DNA from: FEN-1250 sp038237245
GTDB taxonomy: Bacteria; Gemmatimonadota; Gemmatimonadetes; Gemmatimonadales; Gemmatimonadaceae
Direction of reading: 5' to 3'
Assembly (NCBI GenBank): GCA_038237245.1
Contig: JBBRYY010000005.1
Location: 1-64,000, forward strand
Length of the DNA: 64,000 nt
Below the pieces are notes generated by a model. The model did not search any database. It had not been told where the DNA came from and was given only the letters and a program-made list of their open reading frames with translations. Shown in pieces: positions 25,744-33,694 of the stretch (positions are counted from its first letter, which is position 1; each line of letters begins with the position of its first letter). Both the position numbers and the translations under genes were made by a program.

Positions 25744-26402
25744 CGCACCAACTCGACGGGCGGCACCGTCGATTCCGGCGATGCGGCGGGCGCGAAGGCG
25801 AGATCGGCACGATCGGGGAGCGAGCGCTCGTTCCCGCGGTCGCCGTGCAGAAAGTGATCGATCAGCCAGTAGCCGTGCTCCGTGAGCGCGGACTCCGGGT
25901 GGAACTGTACGCCGACGACAGGATCGGTGCGATGTGCGATAGCCATGATCTCGCCGTCTTCGGATGTTGCGGTGACACGCAGTGTCGGCGGGAGCGAGTC
26001 GGGCGCGATGACGAGCGAGTGGTAGCGCGTCGCGATGAAGGGTGAGGGGACGCCGGCGAACAGCTCGCTGCCGTCGTGATGAATGCGCGATGTCTTCCCG
26101 TGCATCGGTTTGCGTGCGCGCACGACTTCGGCGCCGTACGCTGTGCCGATCGCCTGATGGCCCAGGCAGACGCCGAGGATGGGGATGGTCGGCCCGAATT
26201 CGCGGATGACGGATACTGAGATGCCGGCCTCGGCGGGGGAGCACGGGCCGGGCGAGACGATGATGTGCGTGGGGGCGAGCTCGCGGATCTCGTTTATGGA
26301 GATCGCATCGTTCCGGACGACCACGGGATGTTCGCCGAGCTCGCGCACGTAGCGCGAGAGATTGTAGACGAACGAGTCGTAGTTGTCGAGGAGAAGAATC
26401 AC
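25740..26402 (-). CDS. pabA: Anthranilate/aminodeoxychorismate synthase glutaminase subunit
   Basis: 220-residue class I glutamine amidotransferase with LLLDNYDSFVYNL, the nucleophile C79 in GVCLGHQAIG, and VVGVQFHPES with His and Glu of the triad. It provides ammonia to PabB. TrpG and PabA are not separable by eye; context with pabB and pabC favours pABA for H4MPT and folate. The start is GTG. The C-terminus carries about 25 extra residues of low complexity. Confidence 0.88.
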   Translation of the reverse strand: MILLLDNYDSFVYNLSRYVRELGEHPVVVRNDAISINEIRELAPTHIIVSPGPCSPAEAGISVSVIREFGPTIPILGVCLGHQAIGTAYGAEVVRARKPMHGKTSRIHHDGSELFAGVPSPFIATRYHSLVIAPDSLPPTLRVTATSEDGEIMAIAHRTDPVVGVQFHPESALTEHGYWLIDHFLHGDRGNERSLPDRADLAFAPAASPESTVPPVELVR

Positions 26403-26445
26403 GCCGTACGAGATCCCACGCGAGAGGTCGATTCTCCGAGGGCCG

Positions 26446-27927
26446 CTAGGCCGAGAGCGCCCGAATCAGTGCGCGGGCCTTGTCGAAGGTCTCGCGGTAT
26501 TCCTGCTCGGGATCGGAGTCGGCGACGATGCCGCCGCCTGCGGAAAAGTATACCCGTCCGTGGACAGCCTGATAGGTGCGGATGACGATGCTCGTGTCCA
26601 TGACACCGGTGAGGGAGACGTAGCCAATGGAGCCGCAGTAGACGCCGCGGCGGGAGGGCTCGAGCTCGGCGATGATCTCCATCGCGCGGACCTTCGGTGC
26701 ACCAGTGATCGAGCCGCCGGGAAAGGTGGCGCAGAGGAGATCGATGGCGTCGCGGCCGGGCTCGAGGGTGCCGGTGACGGTGGAGACGAGATGGTGGACG
26801 GTTGCGTAGCGCTCGAGGGCGAAGAGCTCGGGTACGCGGACGCTGCCGGGGAGTGAGACGCGGGAGAGGTCGTTCCGCATGAGGTCGACGATCATCAGGT
26901 TCTCGGCCCTGTCCTTTTCACTCTCCTGGAGGGCGCGGCCGAGCGCAGCGTCGTGGGCGGGATAGACGCCGCGGGGGCGTGTGCCCTTGATCGGGCGGGC
27001 TTCGATCTGGCGAGCGCTGTCGAGGCGGAGGAAGCGCTCGGGGGACGCGCTCGCGACGGTGACGGCGCCGAACTCGAGAAAAGCAGCGAAGGGGGCGGGG
27101 TTGATGCTGCGGAGTCGCTGGTAGAGCGCCCACGGTGATTCGGTGAGCGGGGCCTCGAAGCGCTGGGAGAGATTGGCCTGGAAGATGTCGCCGGCCACGA
27201 TGTACTCGCGCACGCGAGTGAGTGCGTCCAGATACCCGCGATGGGTGAACGACGAGCGGAGCTCGAGATGCGGCGGGAGATCGGTGTCGGAAACGGGGTA
27301 GGAGGGCGCAGGGTCGAGTGGCGCGCCGATGGGGTGGGCGCTGGACAACGGGAACAGCGTTTTTATCTCAGCGCTAAGAGAATATGCGTCAAGACGATCC
27401 AAAACGCCTCTCAGCCGACTCTCACAGTACTGAGCTTTCTCCGTGTCGCTCTGTGGCATTCCCGTGGAGATGATCCAGGCGCGGTGCTCGAGGTGGTCCC
27501 ACGCGATCACCCAGTCGTAGATCGGAAAGATCACATCGGGGATCGCGAGGTCGTCCCAGCGCGGCGAGGGAAGGCGCTCGAGCACGGCGCCCCAGTCGTA
27601 GGCGACATAGCCGGCGGCGCCGCCCTGGAATGGCGGAAGGTCGGGGATCGGATCGGCCTGGTGCGGGGCGAGCAGCTCGCGCACGGCGGCCATCGCGTGC
27701 GTTGTGACGGGAGTCGCTGTACCGGTGCGCGTGTCGAGCACCGATGCGTGCGCGCCCTTGCCGTGTACGACGAGTGCGGGGTCCGCGGCGAGAAAGGAAT
27801 AGCGTCCCAATCGCTCGGCATCGCGCGCGCTGTCGAGGAAGAGGAGGTAGGGCAGCCCGCGGAAGCGGGCGCACGTCTCGACCGGATTGGGGACGGGCAG
27901 AAGCTCCTGGACGAGGGGCGGGCTCAT
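26446..27927 (-). CDS. pabB: Aminodeoxychorismate synthase component I
   Basis: 493-residue chorismate-binding enzyme. The N-terminal domain has FLDSARDAERLGRYSF; the catalytic part has AGDIFQANLSQRF, PIKGTRPRG (the conserved Lys of PabB-type enzymes), MIVDLMRNDLSR, TFPGGSITGAPKVRAMEII and IRTYQAV. It makes aminodeoxychorismate with PabA. ATG 27927 overlaps the stop of the next gene by 4 bases (ATGA); the frame is open to 28422 but inside that gene. Confidence 0.92.
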   Translation of the reverse strand: MSPPLVQELLPVPNPVETCARFRGLPYLLFLDSARDAERLGRYSFLAADPALVVHGKGAHASVLDTRTGTATPVTTHAMAAVRELLAPHQADPIPDLPPFQGGAAGYVAYDWGAVLERLPSPRWDDLAIPDVIFPIYDWVIAWDHLEHRAWIISTGMPQSDTEKAQYCESRLRGVLDRLDAYSLSAEIKTLFPLSSAHPIGAPLDPAPSYPVSDTDLPPHLELRSSFTHRGYLDALTRVREYIVAGDIFQANLSQRFEAPLTESPWALYQRLRSINPAPFAAFLEFGAVTVASASPERFLRLDSARQIEARPIKGTRPRGVYPAHDAALGRALQESEKDRAENLMIVDLMRNDLSRVSLPGSVRVPELFALERYATVHHLVSTVTGTLEPGRDAIDLLCATFPGGSITGAPKVRAMEIIAELEPSRRGVYCGSIGYVSLTGVMDTSIVIRTYQAVHGRVYFSAGGGIVADSDPEQEYRETFDKARALIRALSA

Positions 27928-29369
27928 GTGGGCGAGGGGTCGTCCCCGGAAGGTGCAGAGGGCTTTGCAGCAGCGCGCCGCGAACGCTGTGTCAGCTTCA
28001 CGTGCTCCGACTTCACGTCGTCCGGCGGCGTGAGGTAGCCCCACGAGAGCGAGCCCTCCTGCCGATACGTCTTTCCGAGGGTGATCGCGAGCTTCGCCTT
28101 GGCGAGCTCCTTTCCCAGATAGAACGCGTGCGTCGCTTCGTCGACGCCCAGCTGCAGGAATATTTCCTGGATGTCCGTGCCGCGTACGAAGAGATCGCGA
28201 TTGAGCACCGTGATCGTGTCGCGATCCGTGAAGATGCGAAAGTTCGGATCCGTGATGGCCTGCTGCAGCTTGCGCAGCTCTGCCTCTGAGTACTCGAGGA
28301 TCTTCGGATCCTTGATCGTGACGAGGCGGTCGTCGATACGCTTGGGCGGCACCTTCTTCGTCACCGCGTGATACATGAGCCGGCGCGCGATGTCGATCTC
28401 GCGCACCGAGCCGTGCGCCCACGGAATCACCTCCGTGGTGAGCACGGCGCGAACGCCGAGCTCCTGGCAGATGGCGATGAGGAGCGCGTTGACGCCGGTG
28501 GAGTCAGCAGCCGTGAGCTCGGTGAGGTTGCCGATCCCCATCATCATCTCGGCGTCCGGCCATCGCCGTCTCGCCTCGGCGTAGCGCTCGAGGGAGGCCA
28601 TGAACCCGAATCCGATCGGCTCGAGGATCGGGTCGATGAGATACGGAATCTTCAGCTCGTCGAGACGCTCGAGCGTGGGCGTGATCGTCTCGATCGGCGC
28701 GCCGAAGTCCGGTAGCGCGACGACGCGTACGTTGCGTGCCGCGAGCTCGGGTGCGATGTCGAGATTGCCGCCGTTGATGCTGAGGACGAGCGTGGCGCCC
28801 GCGTCGACCGCGGTGCGGATCTCGTCGGCGTCGAACGTGTCGATGCTCACGCGGATCCCGGCTGCCACGAGCTCGCGCACCACGTCGCCGAGCTCGGGAA
28901 ACGTGCGGCCGGGAGTGCAGCCGATGTCGATGTAGTCGGCGCCCGAGTCATGAAAGCGCATTGCCTCGCTCATGATTCCCGCGCGCGAAAGCCGCGGGGC
29001 GTTATTGATCTCGGCGATGATCTCGATGTCCCACGCGCCATAGTCCTCACGCGCGGCGGCCTGTCCGAAGTACTCCGGAATCTCGCGCAGATCCTTCGGG
29101 CCCTTCTCGACGCGCACGGAGAAGCGCTCGGCGATCGCCTGCGTCGCGCCCTCACAGAGACCGGGGATGAGCACGAGATCCGTTCCGGCAGGGACCGCGA
29201 GATGCTTTGCGATCCAGTCGGTGGTCATGAGCGCGGCGACTGTGATCGGCAGCATCGCGACGTCAGCCGCGAACGGCACCTCCATCGACGCAAGCGTGCT
29301 GCGCAGCGCCGGCTCGGCGAGCTTCCCGGTGACGAAGAGAACGCGCGACGGCGCTGCGACCGCAGTCAC
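27924..29369 (-). CDS. OrfY-type dihydropteroate-synthase-like protein (DUF6513)
   Basis: 481 residues. The N-terminal part (about 1-110, VLFVTGKLAEPALR) is the domain found in methylotroph OrfY and archaeal relatives. The central part is a TIM barrel of the pterin-binding family: IIAEINNAPRLS, ADYIDIGCTPG, VSIDTFDADEI, LVLSINGG and MMMGIGNLTEL. A plausible reaction is joining the pterin pyrophosphate to ribofuranosylaminobenzene phosphate, the H4MPT counterpart of dihydropteroate synthase; that is inference. The start is GTG, directly after the dehydratase gene. Confidence 0.82.
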   Translation of the reverse strand: MTAVAAPSRVLFVTGKLAEPALRSTLASMEVPFAADVAMLPITVAALMTTDWIAKHLAVPAGTDLVLIPGLCEGATQAIAERFSVRVEKGPKDLREIPEYFGQAAAREDYGAWDIEIIAEINNAPRLSRAGIMSEAMRFHDSGADYIDIGCTPGRTFPELGDVVRELVAAGIRVSIDTFDADEIRTAVDAGATLVLSINGGNLDIAPELAARNVRVVALPDFGAPIETITPTLERLDELKIPYLIDPILEPIGFGFMASLERYAEARRRWPDAEMMMGIGNLTELTAADSTGVNALLIAICQELGVRAVLTTEVIPWAHGSVREIDIARRLMYHAVTKKVPPKRIDDRLVTIKDPKILEYSEAELRKLQQAITDPNFRIFTDRDTITVLNRDLFVRGTDIQEIFLQLGVDEATHAFYLGKELAKAKLAITLGKTYRQEGSLSWGYLTPPDDVKSEHVKLTQRSRRAAAKPSAPSGDDPSPT

Positions 29370-29738
29370 TTACTTCGGATCGCCGCCCCGAACGAACTTG
29401 TTCGGCGTTCCCTCGAGGCCGGTGGTGCGCCCGCTCTCGGGGCGCCAAAGCACGGCGTCCTCGATTCTATGTGCGAGCTCGAAGTCCTTGTCGGTGATGC
29501 CGCCGGCGGAGTGCGTCTGCAGCTTCACGCCCACCTTCGCCCACGTCACCGTGAGATCGGGATGATGGAACGCCGCCTCGGCGACGAATGCGATGGCATT
29601 GACGAGCATCAACGTCGTCGGCCAGCCGTCCGTCTTGTATTGCCGGCGGATCCACTTGTCCTCGTAGTACCACCCCGGCAGCGTGCGCAGCTGCTCGGCG
29701 ATCTGTTCTTCCGTGTATGTCGGATCCTTTCTCACCAT
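29370..29738 (-). CDS. Pterin-4a-carbinolamine dehydratase-like protein
   Basis: 122-residue protein of the PCD/DCoH family. The signature is complete: FHHPDLTVTWAKVGVKLQTH followed by GITDKDFELAHRIED. The N-terminus LRTLPGWYYEDKWIRRQY is also typical. In methylotrophs such proteins occur in H4MPT clusters, where the role may be in pterin handling or in molybdopterin-type chemistry rather than aromatic amino acid hydroxylation; no hydroxylase gene is visible here. It is immediately upstream of the OrfY-type gene. Confidence 0.88.
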   Translation of the reverse strand: MVRKDPTYTEEQIAEQLRTLPGWYYEDKWIRRQYKTDGWPTTLMLVNAIAFVAEAAFHHPDLTVTWAKVGVKLQTHSAGGITDKDFELAHRIEDAVLWRPESGRTTGLEGTPNKFVRGGDPK

Positions 29739-29765
29739 CGTTCGCTGCTCCTCAGAGGTCGTGCT

Positions 29766-30593
29766 TCACATTACCACGCCGCCGCCGATCATCAGCATCT
29801 GCCCAGTCAGAAATGCGGAATCGGGGGAAGCGAGAAAGACCGCGGCGTGGGCAACGTCCTCAGCGGTTCCCCACCGCTTGAGCGGCGTGGTCTCGACCAC
29901 GTTGCGGTAGTAATCGGGATCCATCGTCGTCGAGGCGAACTCCGTCTCGATCCAGCCGGGGCCCAGGATGTTCACGCGGATCTTCGGCGCAACGGAGCGT
30001 GCGAGCGATTTGCTGAAGCTGAGGATTCCGCCCTTCACGGCCGAGAACATTTGCGGATTGGTGCCTTCGAAGCCGAAGAGGACGTGATCCCAGCTCATAT
30101 TGATGATCACGCCGCCATCGGGCTGCTCCTTCATCATGCGTGCGGCTTCCCACGATGCGAGGATGGTGCCTCGCAAGTCCACCGTGAGTAGTTGGTCGAG
30201 CTTCTCGAGGCGTGACTTCTTCGCGTCGTCGCCGGTGAGGATGTCGGCGCCCGCGCTGTTGACCCAGATGTCGACGCGCCCGAACTGGTCCGCGAGGTTG
30301 CGCGCCAGTGTAGCTATCGAGGCGGGGTCGGCGAGCTCGAGTTGGAAAACGGCGGCGCGGCGGCCGGCGCGCTCGATCTCCGTCGCGATTTCGGTGGCGT
30401 CGTGCCGGCCGGTGCGGTACGTGATGGCGACGTCTGCGCCGGCGTGGGCCAGCGCGAGGGCAATTGCGCGGCCGATTCCGGTGGATGCTCCGGTCACGAG
30501 CGCGACCTTGCCGGCGAGAGAAGACAACTGGTGGCGCTCCAGAAAACGATGCAAGCTTACCGGCGGAACTGCACTAATAAGCGCGGGATGCAT
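29766..30593 (-). CDS. Short-chain dehydrogenase/reductase with altered active site
   Basis: About 275 residues. The NADPH-type Rossmann motif is TGASTGIG (34-41), then TYRTG and NSAGAD. At the catalytic site the usual Tyr of YxxxK is Phe (F183-SAV-K187), and the Ser region reads INMSWDHV, with D169 nearly where pteridine reductases have Asp. The C-terminal PGWIET and the QMLMIGGG end are normal. Its place beside pterin genes makes dihydromethanopterin or pterin reduction possible. Start uncertain: ATG 30593, or a TTG about 39 bases in. Confidence 0.7.
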   Translation of the reverse strand: MHPALISAVPPVSLHRFLERHQLSSLAGKVALVTGASTGIGRAIALALAHAGADVAITYRTGRHDATEIATEIERAGRRAAVFQLELADPASIATLARNLADQFGRVDIWVNSAGADILTGDDAKKSRLEKLDQLLTVDLRGTILASWEAARMMKEQPDGGVIINMSWDHVLFGFEGTNPQMFSAVKGGILSFSKSLARSVAPKIRVNILGPGWIETEFASTTMDPDYYRNVVETTPLKRWGTAEDVAHAAVFLASPDSAFLTGQMLMIGGGVVM

Positions 30594-30614
30594 GGGCGGT
30601 ACAAGGGGGAGTGC

Positions 30615-31382
30615 ATGCGTTTGCTGGTGAGCGTTCGCAATGCGGAGGAGGCGCGGGCCGCGCTGGCGGGGGGTGCGGAGATCATCGACGCAAAGGAGCC
30701 CGCGCACGGTGCGCTCGGGGCGGTGCAGATCGGTGTGCTGCGCGAGATCGTCGAGGCGGTGAACGGGATGCGCCCGGTGAGTGCGGCGCTCGGCGATTCG
30801 GGCGGCATCGACTCGTTGGCGAGCGCGTCCCGCGAGGCGGCGGAGGCCGGAGCGATGTTCGTGAAGGTGGGCTTCGCGGACGTGCGCGAGCTCGGCGCCG
30901 TGCGAGCGAGGCTGGCGCGCGTGATGGATGGCGCGCTGCTACCGTCGTCGCCATGCGCGGTGGTCGCGGTTGCGTACGCCGATTGGGACGAGGTCGGTGG
31001 AGCGGCGCCGTCGACGGTGCTCGCGGCGGCGGCGGCCGAGGGGGCGATGGGGGTGTTGGTGGACACGGTGCGGAAGGATGGCGCGGGACTCTTTCGGTGC
31101 CTCGGCCGTGCTGCGCTGGGGTCGCTCGTGCGAGAGGCACGTGAGCGGTCGCTGCTGGTGGCGCTCGCGGGGCGGATCACCGCGGACGACATGGCGTTCG
31201 CCTACGAGGCGGGGGCGGAGATCGTGGGGGTGCGCGGCGCGGCGTGCGAGCATGGACGCGAGGGGCGCGTGCGCGAGAGCAAGGTGCGCGAGCTGGTGAC
31301 TGCGCGCGATCTGCTACGCGTGCATCGCGGCGACTCGGTCGGGAGCGCGCTGAATCTCAGCCGGGAAACCAGTTTCCGCTGA
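30615..31382 (+). CDS. mfnB: (5-formylfuran-3-yl)methyl phosphate synthase, methanofuran biosynthesis
   Basis: 255-residue TIM-barrel protein of the DUF556/MfnB family, which condenses two glyceraldehyde 3-phosphates to the furan precursor of methanofuran. The opening MRLLVSVRN, K27 in IIDAKEPAHGALGA (the expected Schiff-base Lys) and FVKVGFADV are characteristic. ATG 30615 is preceded by GGGGGA. It is divergent from the SDR gene, 21 bases apart, and its last 26 bases overlap the 3' end of the convergent kinase gene. Confidence 0.9.
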   Translation: MRLLVSVRNAEEARAALAGGAEIIDAKEPAHGALGAVQIGVLREIVEAVNGMRPVSAALGDSGGIDSLASASREAAEAGAMFVKVGFADVRELGAVRARLARVMDGALLPSSPCAVVAVAYADWDEVGGAAPSTVLAAAAAEGAMGVLVDTVRKDGAGLFRCLGRAALGSLVREARERSLLVALAGRITADDMAFAYEAGAEIVGVRGAACEHGREGRVRESKVRELVTARDLLRVHRGDSVGSALNLSRETSFR

Positions 31383-31920
31383 GCATGTCCGGGGTCATGA
31401 TCGTGCACTGCATCGACGGAGCGCGCGCACGATCGAAGTAGCGGTCAACGACGGTGAGGGCATCATGCGCATCGGGTTTGATGAGGATCAGCTGTCGCGC
31501 GCCGACACTCGACGCGACCCACGCCGCGATGCTGTCGCTGGTGATCTCCCAGCTGTGGGGGAGCGGATCGGCTTCGCGGAGCCAGCGTGCGGGCGCGAGC
31601 ACCGGGATTTTCCCTCGCAGGAGTGCGCGCTCGATCTCGCCGCGGCGATGGACGATCTCGGCGTTCGGGATGCGCGAGGCGAGGAGCAGGGCGAGCTGTT
31701 CCATGGCCAGGATGGCCATCCAGTGCGCGTCATCGTCGGTGAGGGTGTGGCGGGCGTCGGCCTCACGAACGGCGTCGGCGAAGGGGCCGCCGCCCGGGAC
31801 GATGAGCAGCGTATGTTCGCGCGCGATGCGCTCGAGGGCGGAGAGAGTGCGCGCGAGCGCGCCGTCGATCTCGAGGAGTGCGCCGCCGACTTTTACGACA
31901 GCGTCGATGGTGATGGTCAC
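31357..31920 (-). CDS. mfnE: Amino-acid-kinase-fold protein, MfnE-like
   Basis: 187-residue kinase of the COG2054 type: VVKVGGALL at the N-terminus, LLIVPGGGPFADAVR, ITSDSIAAWVA and LILIKPDAHDALT. In methanogens MfnE phosphorylates the aminomethylfuran phosphate; M. extorquens has a related gene in its formaldehyde cluster. Slightly shorter than archaeal enzymes. The GTG start overlaps the stop of the MfnF-like gene (GTGA). The 3' end overlaps mfnB on the other strand. Confidence 0.75.
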   Translation of the reverse strand: MTITIDAVVKVGGALLEIDGALARTLSALERIAREHTLLIVPGGGPFADAVREADARHTLTDDDAHWMAILAMEQLALLLASRIPNAEIVHRRGEIERALLRGKIPVLAPARWLREADPLPHSWEITSDSIAAWVASSVGARQLILIKPDAHDALTVVDRYFDRARAPSMQCTIMTPDMLSGNWFPG

Positions 31921-32945
31921 GGGGGTGAGTCGAGCCAGCGCTCGCAGAGGCGCGCGACGGCGAAGGCGGTCTCGGCGCCGGCGGCGCGCGGTGCGCCGGC
32001 GGAGATGAGATCGTCGCTGGCGATGCGGAGTCCAGCGCGCCGCGCGGCCGCGCGTGCGAGGAAGGAACCGTGTCCGGCGACGACGGCGGTGGCGAGGTGC
32101 GGATGACGCTCGCGGACGCGCGTGATCGAGGCGGCGATGCGCGCGATCATCGTGTCGGCGACGAAGGCGGCGATGCGGTCGATGTCGGAGTCATCGAGGA
32201 GCTCGCGATCGGCGCAGACGACGCGTGCGATGCGCTCGCCGGCGAAGACGCGTGTGGCAGGGCGGGAGTCAGGCGTCGGCGCGGTGTAGCCTTCCGGCGG
32301 AAGCTCGCCACGCCACAGGTGGATGTCGCCCGAGAGCGCAAACGACTCCGCGGAGACGCCGGCGAGCCCATCGTGCAACGGCACGCGGTGCGCGATCGCT
32401 TCGACGGGCGTGCGCACGGCGCCGAGGTAGAGGAGCTCGCCGGAGAGAAGGCGCTCGGGATCGGTGCGCCCTTCGGCGACGACGCGTCCGGAGGTGATCG
32501 GGATGATGTCGGTGGTGGTGGTGCCGACGTCGACGAGAATCGCGTCGGGGACGAGCGACGCGACGAGGGCGGCGGTCGCGGCCCAGTTCGAAGCGGCAAC
32601 GAGGAGCGGCACGATGCGCGCGTCGGCGACATCGAGGAAGCGACCGTCGACGGCGTAGACGAAGATGCACGCGGCAGGGAAGGCGTTCGCGACGGCATCG
32701 AGCACGTACGAAACGCCATCGCGCTTGGTGCGGAAGAATTGCGAGAGCTCGGCGGTCATGGTGACGGCATGCGTCTCCGTGCCGTCGGCGCCGAGGGAAG
32801 TGGCGATGCTCTGCAGTCGGGCGGCGAGGGTCGCGGGCGCGCGCTGGATCTCGAAGGGCTCGTTGCGCGCGCAGAGCGCGTCGTCGCCCGCGATGCGCGC
32901 CGCCTTGGTGTTGACGCCTCCGATATCCCAGCCGATGACGTTCAT
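31917..32945 (-). CDS. mfnF: Hydantoinase/oxoprolinase-type protein, MfnF-like
   Basis: About 342 residues, ASKHA fold. It opens VIGWDIGGVNTKAARI and has AILVDVGTTTTDIIPIT and TTAVVAGHGSFLA, matching the COG1548 family linked to H4MPT and methanofuran. In methanogens MfnF couples the activated furan to gamma-glutamyltyramine. ATG 32945 fits the family start; ATG 32957 would add four residues. It is divergent from the HisA-like gene, with 29 bases between. Confidence 0.75.
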   Translation of the reverse strand: MNVIGWDIGGVNTKAARIAGDDALCARNEPFEIQRAPATLAARLQSIATSLGADGTETHAVTMTAELSQFFRTKRDGVSYVLDAVANAFPAACIFVYAVDGRFLDVADARIVPLLVAASNWAATAALVASLVPDAILVDVGTTTTDIIPITSGRVVAEGRTDPERLLSGELLYLGAVRTPVEAIAHRVPLHDGLAGVSAESFALSGDIHLWRGELPPEGYTAPTPDSRPATRVFAGERIARVVCADRELLDDSDIDRIAAFVADTMIARIAASITRVRERHPHLATAVVAGHGSFLARAAARRAGLRIASDDLISAGAPRAAGAETAFAVARLCERWLDSPP

Positions 32946-32974
32946 ATGCTCGAGCATCTCGCGAAGTTTGGTCG

Positions 32975-33691
32975 ATGCGGATAATACCGGTAGTCGATCT
33001 CCGTGCGGGAGAGGCGGTGCACGGGACGGGGGGCGACCGGTCGCGATATGCGCCCGTGAAATCGGCGATCACGCCGACGCAAGGCGATGCACTGGCGCTG
33101 GCGCAGGCGTACGCGGCGGTGTTGCGGACGAGCGAGATCTATGTGGCCGATCTCGATGCGATCGGCGGGGGCGCGGTGCAATATGTCATGCATCAGCGGC
33201 TGTCGCGCATCGCGCGCAGCTGGATCGATGCGGGGGTGCGGAGCGAGGGTGACGCGTGTTCGCTGATCGATGCGGGGGCGGACCGCGTGGTGGTAGGGCT
33301 GGAGACGTTCCCGGGGTTCGAGGTTCTTCAGGCGATCGTGCGGCGGCTCGGTGCGGACCGAGTCGTATTCAGCCTGGATCTGCGAAGCGGGGTGCCGCTG
33401 GCGCACGCGGACGCGTTGCGCGCAATGACGCCGCCCGAGCTGGCGCGAAGGGCAGTGGATGCGGGGGCGGAGACGGTGATCGTGCTCGATCTCGCGCGCG
33501 TCGGCAATTCAGGGGGTGCGGACGTCGAGATGATGTGCGAGATGCGCGCCGCGCTGCCCGGGGTGGATCTCATCGCGGGCGGCGGAGTGCGCCACGGCGA
33601 AGATCTCGACCGGCTCGCGGCCGCCGGGGCCGATGGTGCCCTGGTGGCGACGGCGGTGCACAGCGGAGTGATCGGAAGCGACTGGGCGTGA
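32975..33691 (+). CDS. HisA-like TIM-barrel protein of the methanopterin cluster
   Basis: 238-residue barrel related to HisA/HisF: IPVVDLRAGEAVHG, YVADLDAIGGG, VFSLDLRSG, VIVLDLARVGNSGG and DLIAGGGVRHGEDL. It lacks the full histidine-enzyme pattern and resembles the COG1411 proteins that occur with H4MPT genes in methanogens and methylotrophs. A phosphosugar or pterin intermediate is possible, but the substrate is unknown. The stop lies 3 bases from the convergent exported-protein gene. Confidence 0.75.
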   Translation: MRIIPVVDLRAGEAVHGTGGDRSRYAPVKSAITPTQGDALALAQAYAAVLRTSEIYVADLDAIGGGAVQYVMHQRLSRIARSWIDAGVRSEGDACSLIDAGADRVVVGLETFPGFEVLQAIVRRLGADRVVFSLDLRSGVPLAHADALRAMTPPELARRAVDAGAETVIVLDLARVGNSGGADVEMMCEMRAALPGVDLIAGGGVRHGEDLDRLAAAGADGALVATAVHSGVIGSDWA

Positions 33692-33694
33692 CGC

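Noticed and set aside
29370..29738. Reading the PCD-like gene as part of phenylalanine degradation
   Set aside because: No aromatic amino acid hydroxylase or tyrosine pathway gene is near; the neighbours are methanopterin genes.
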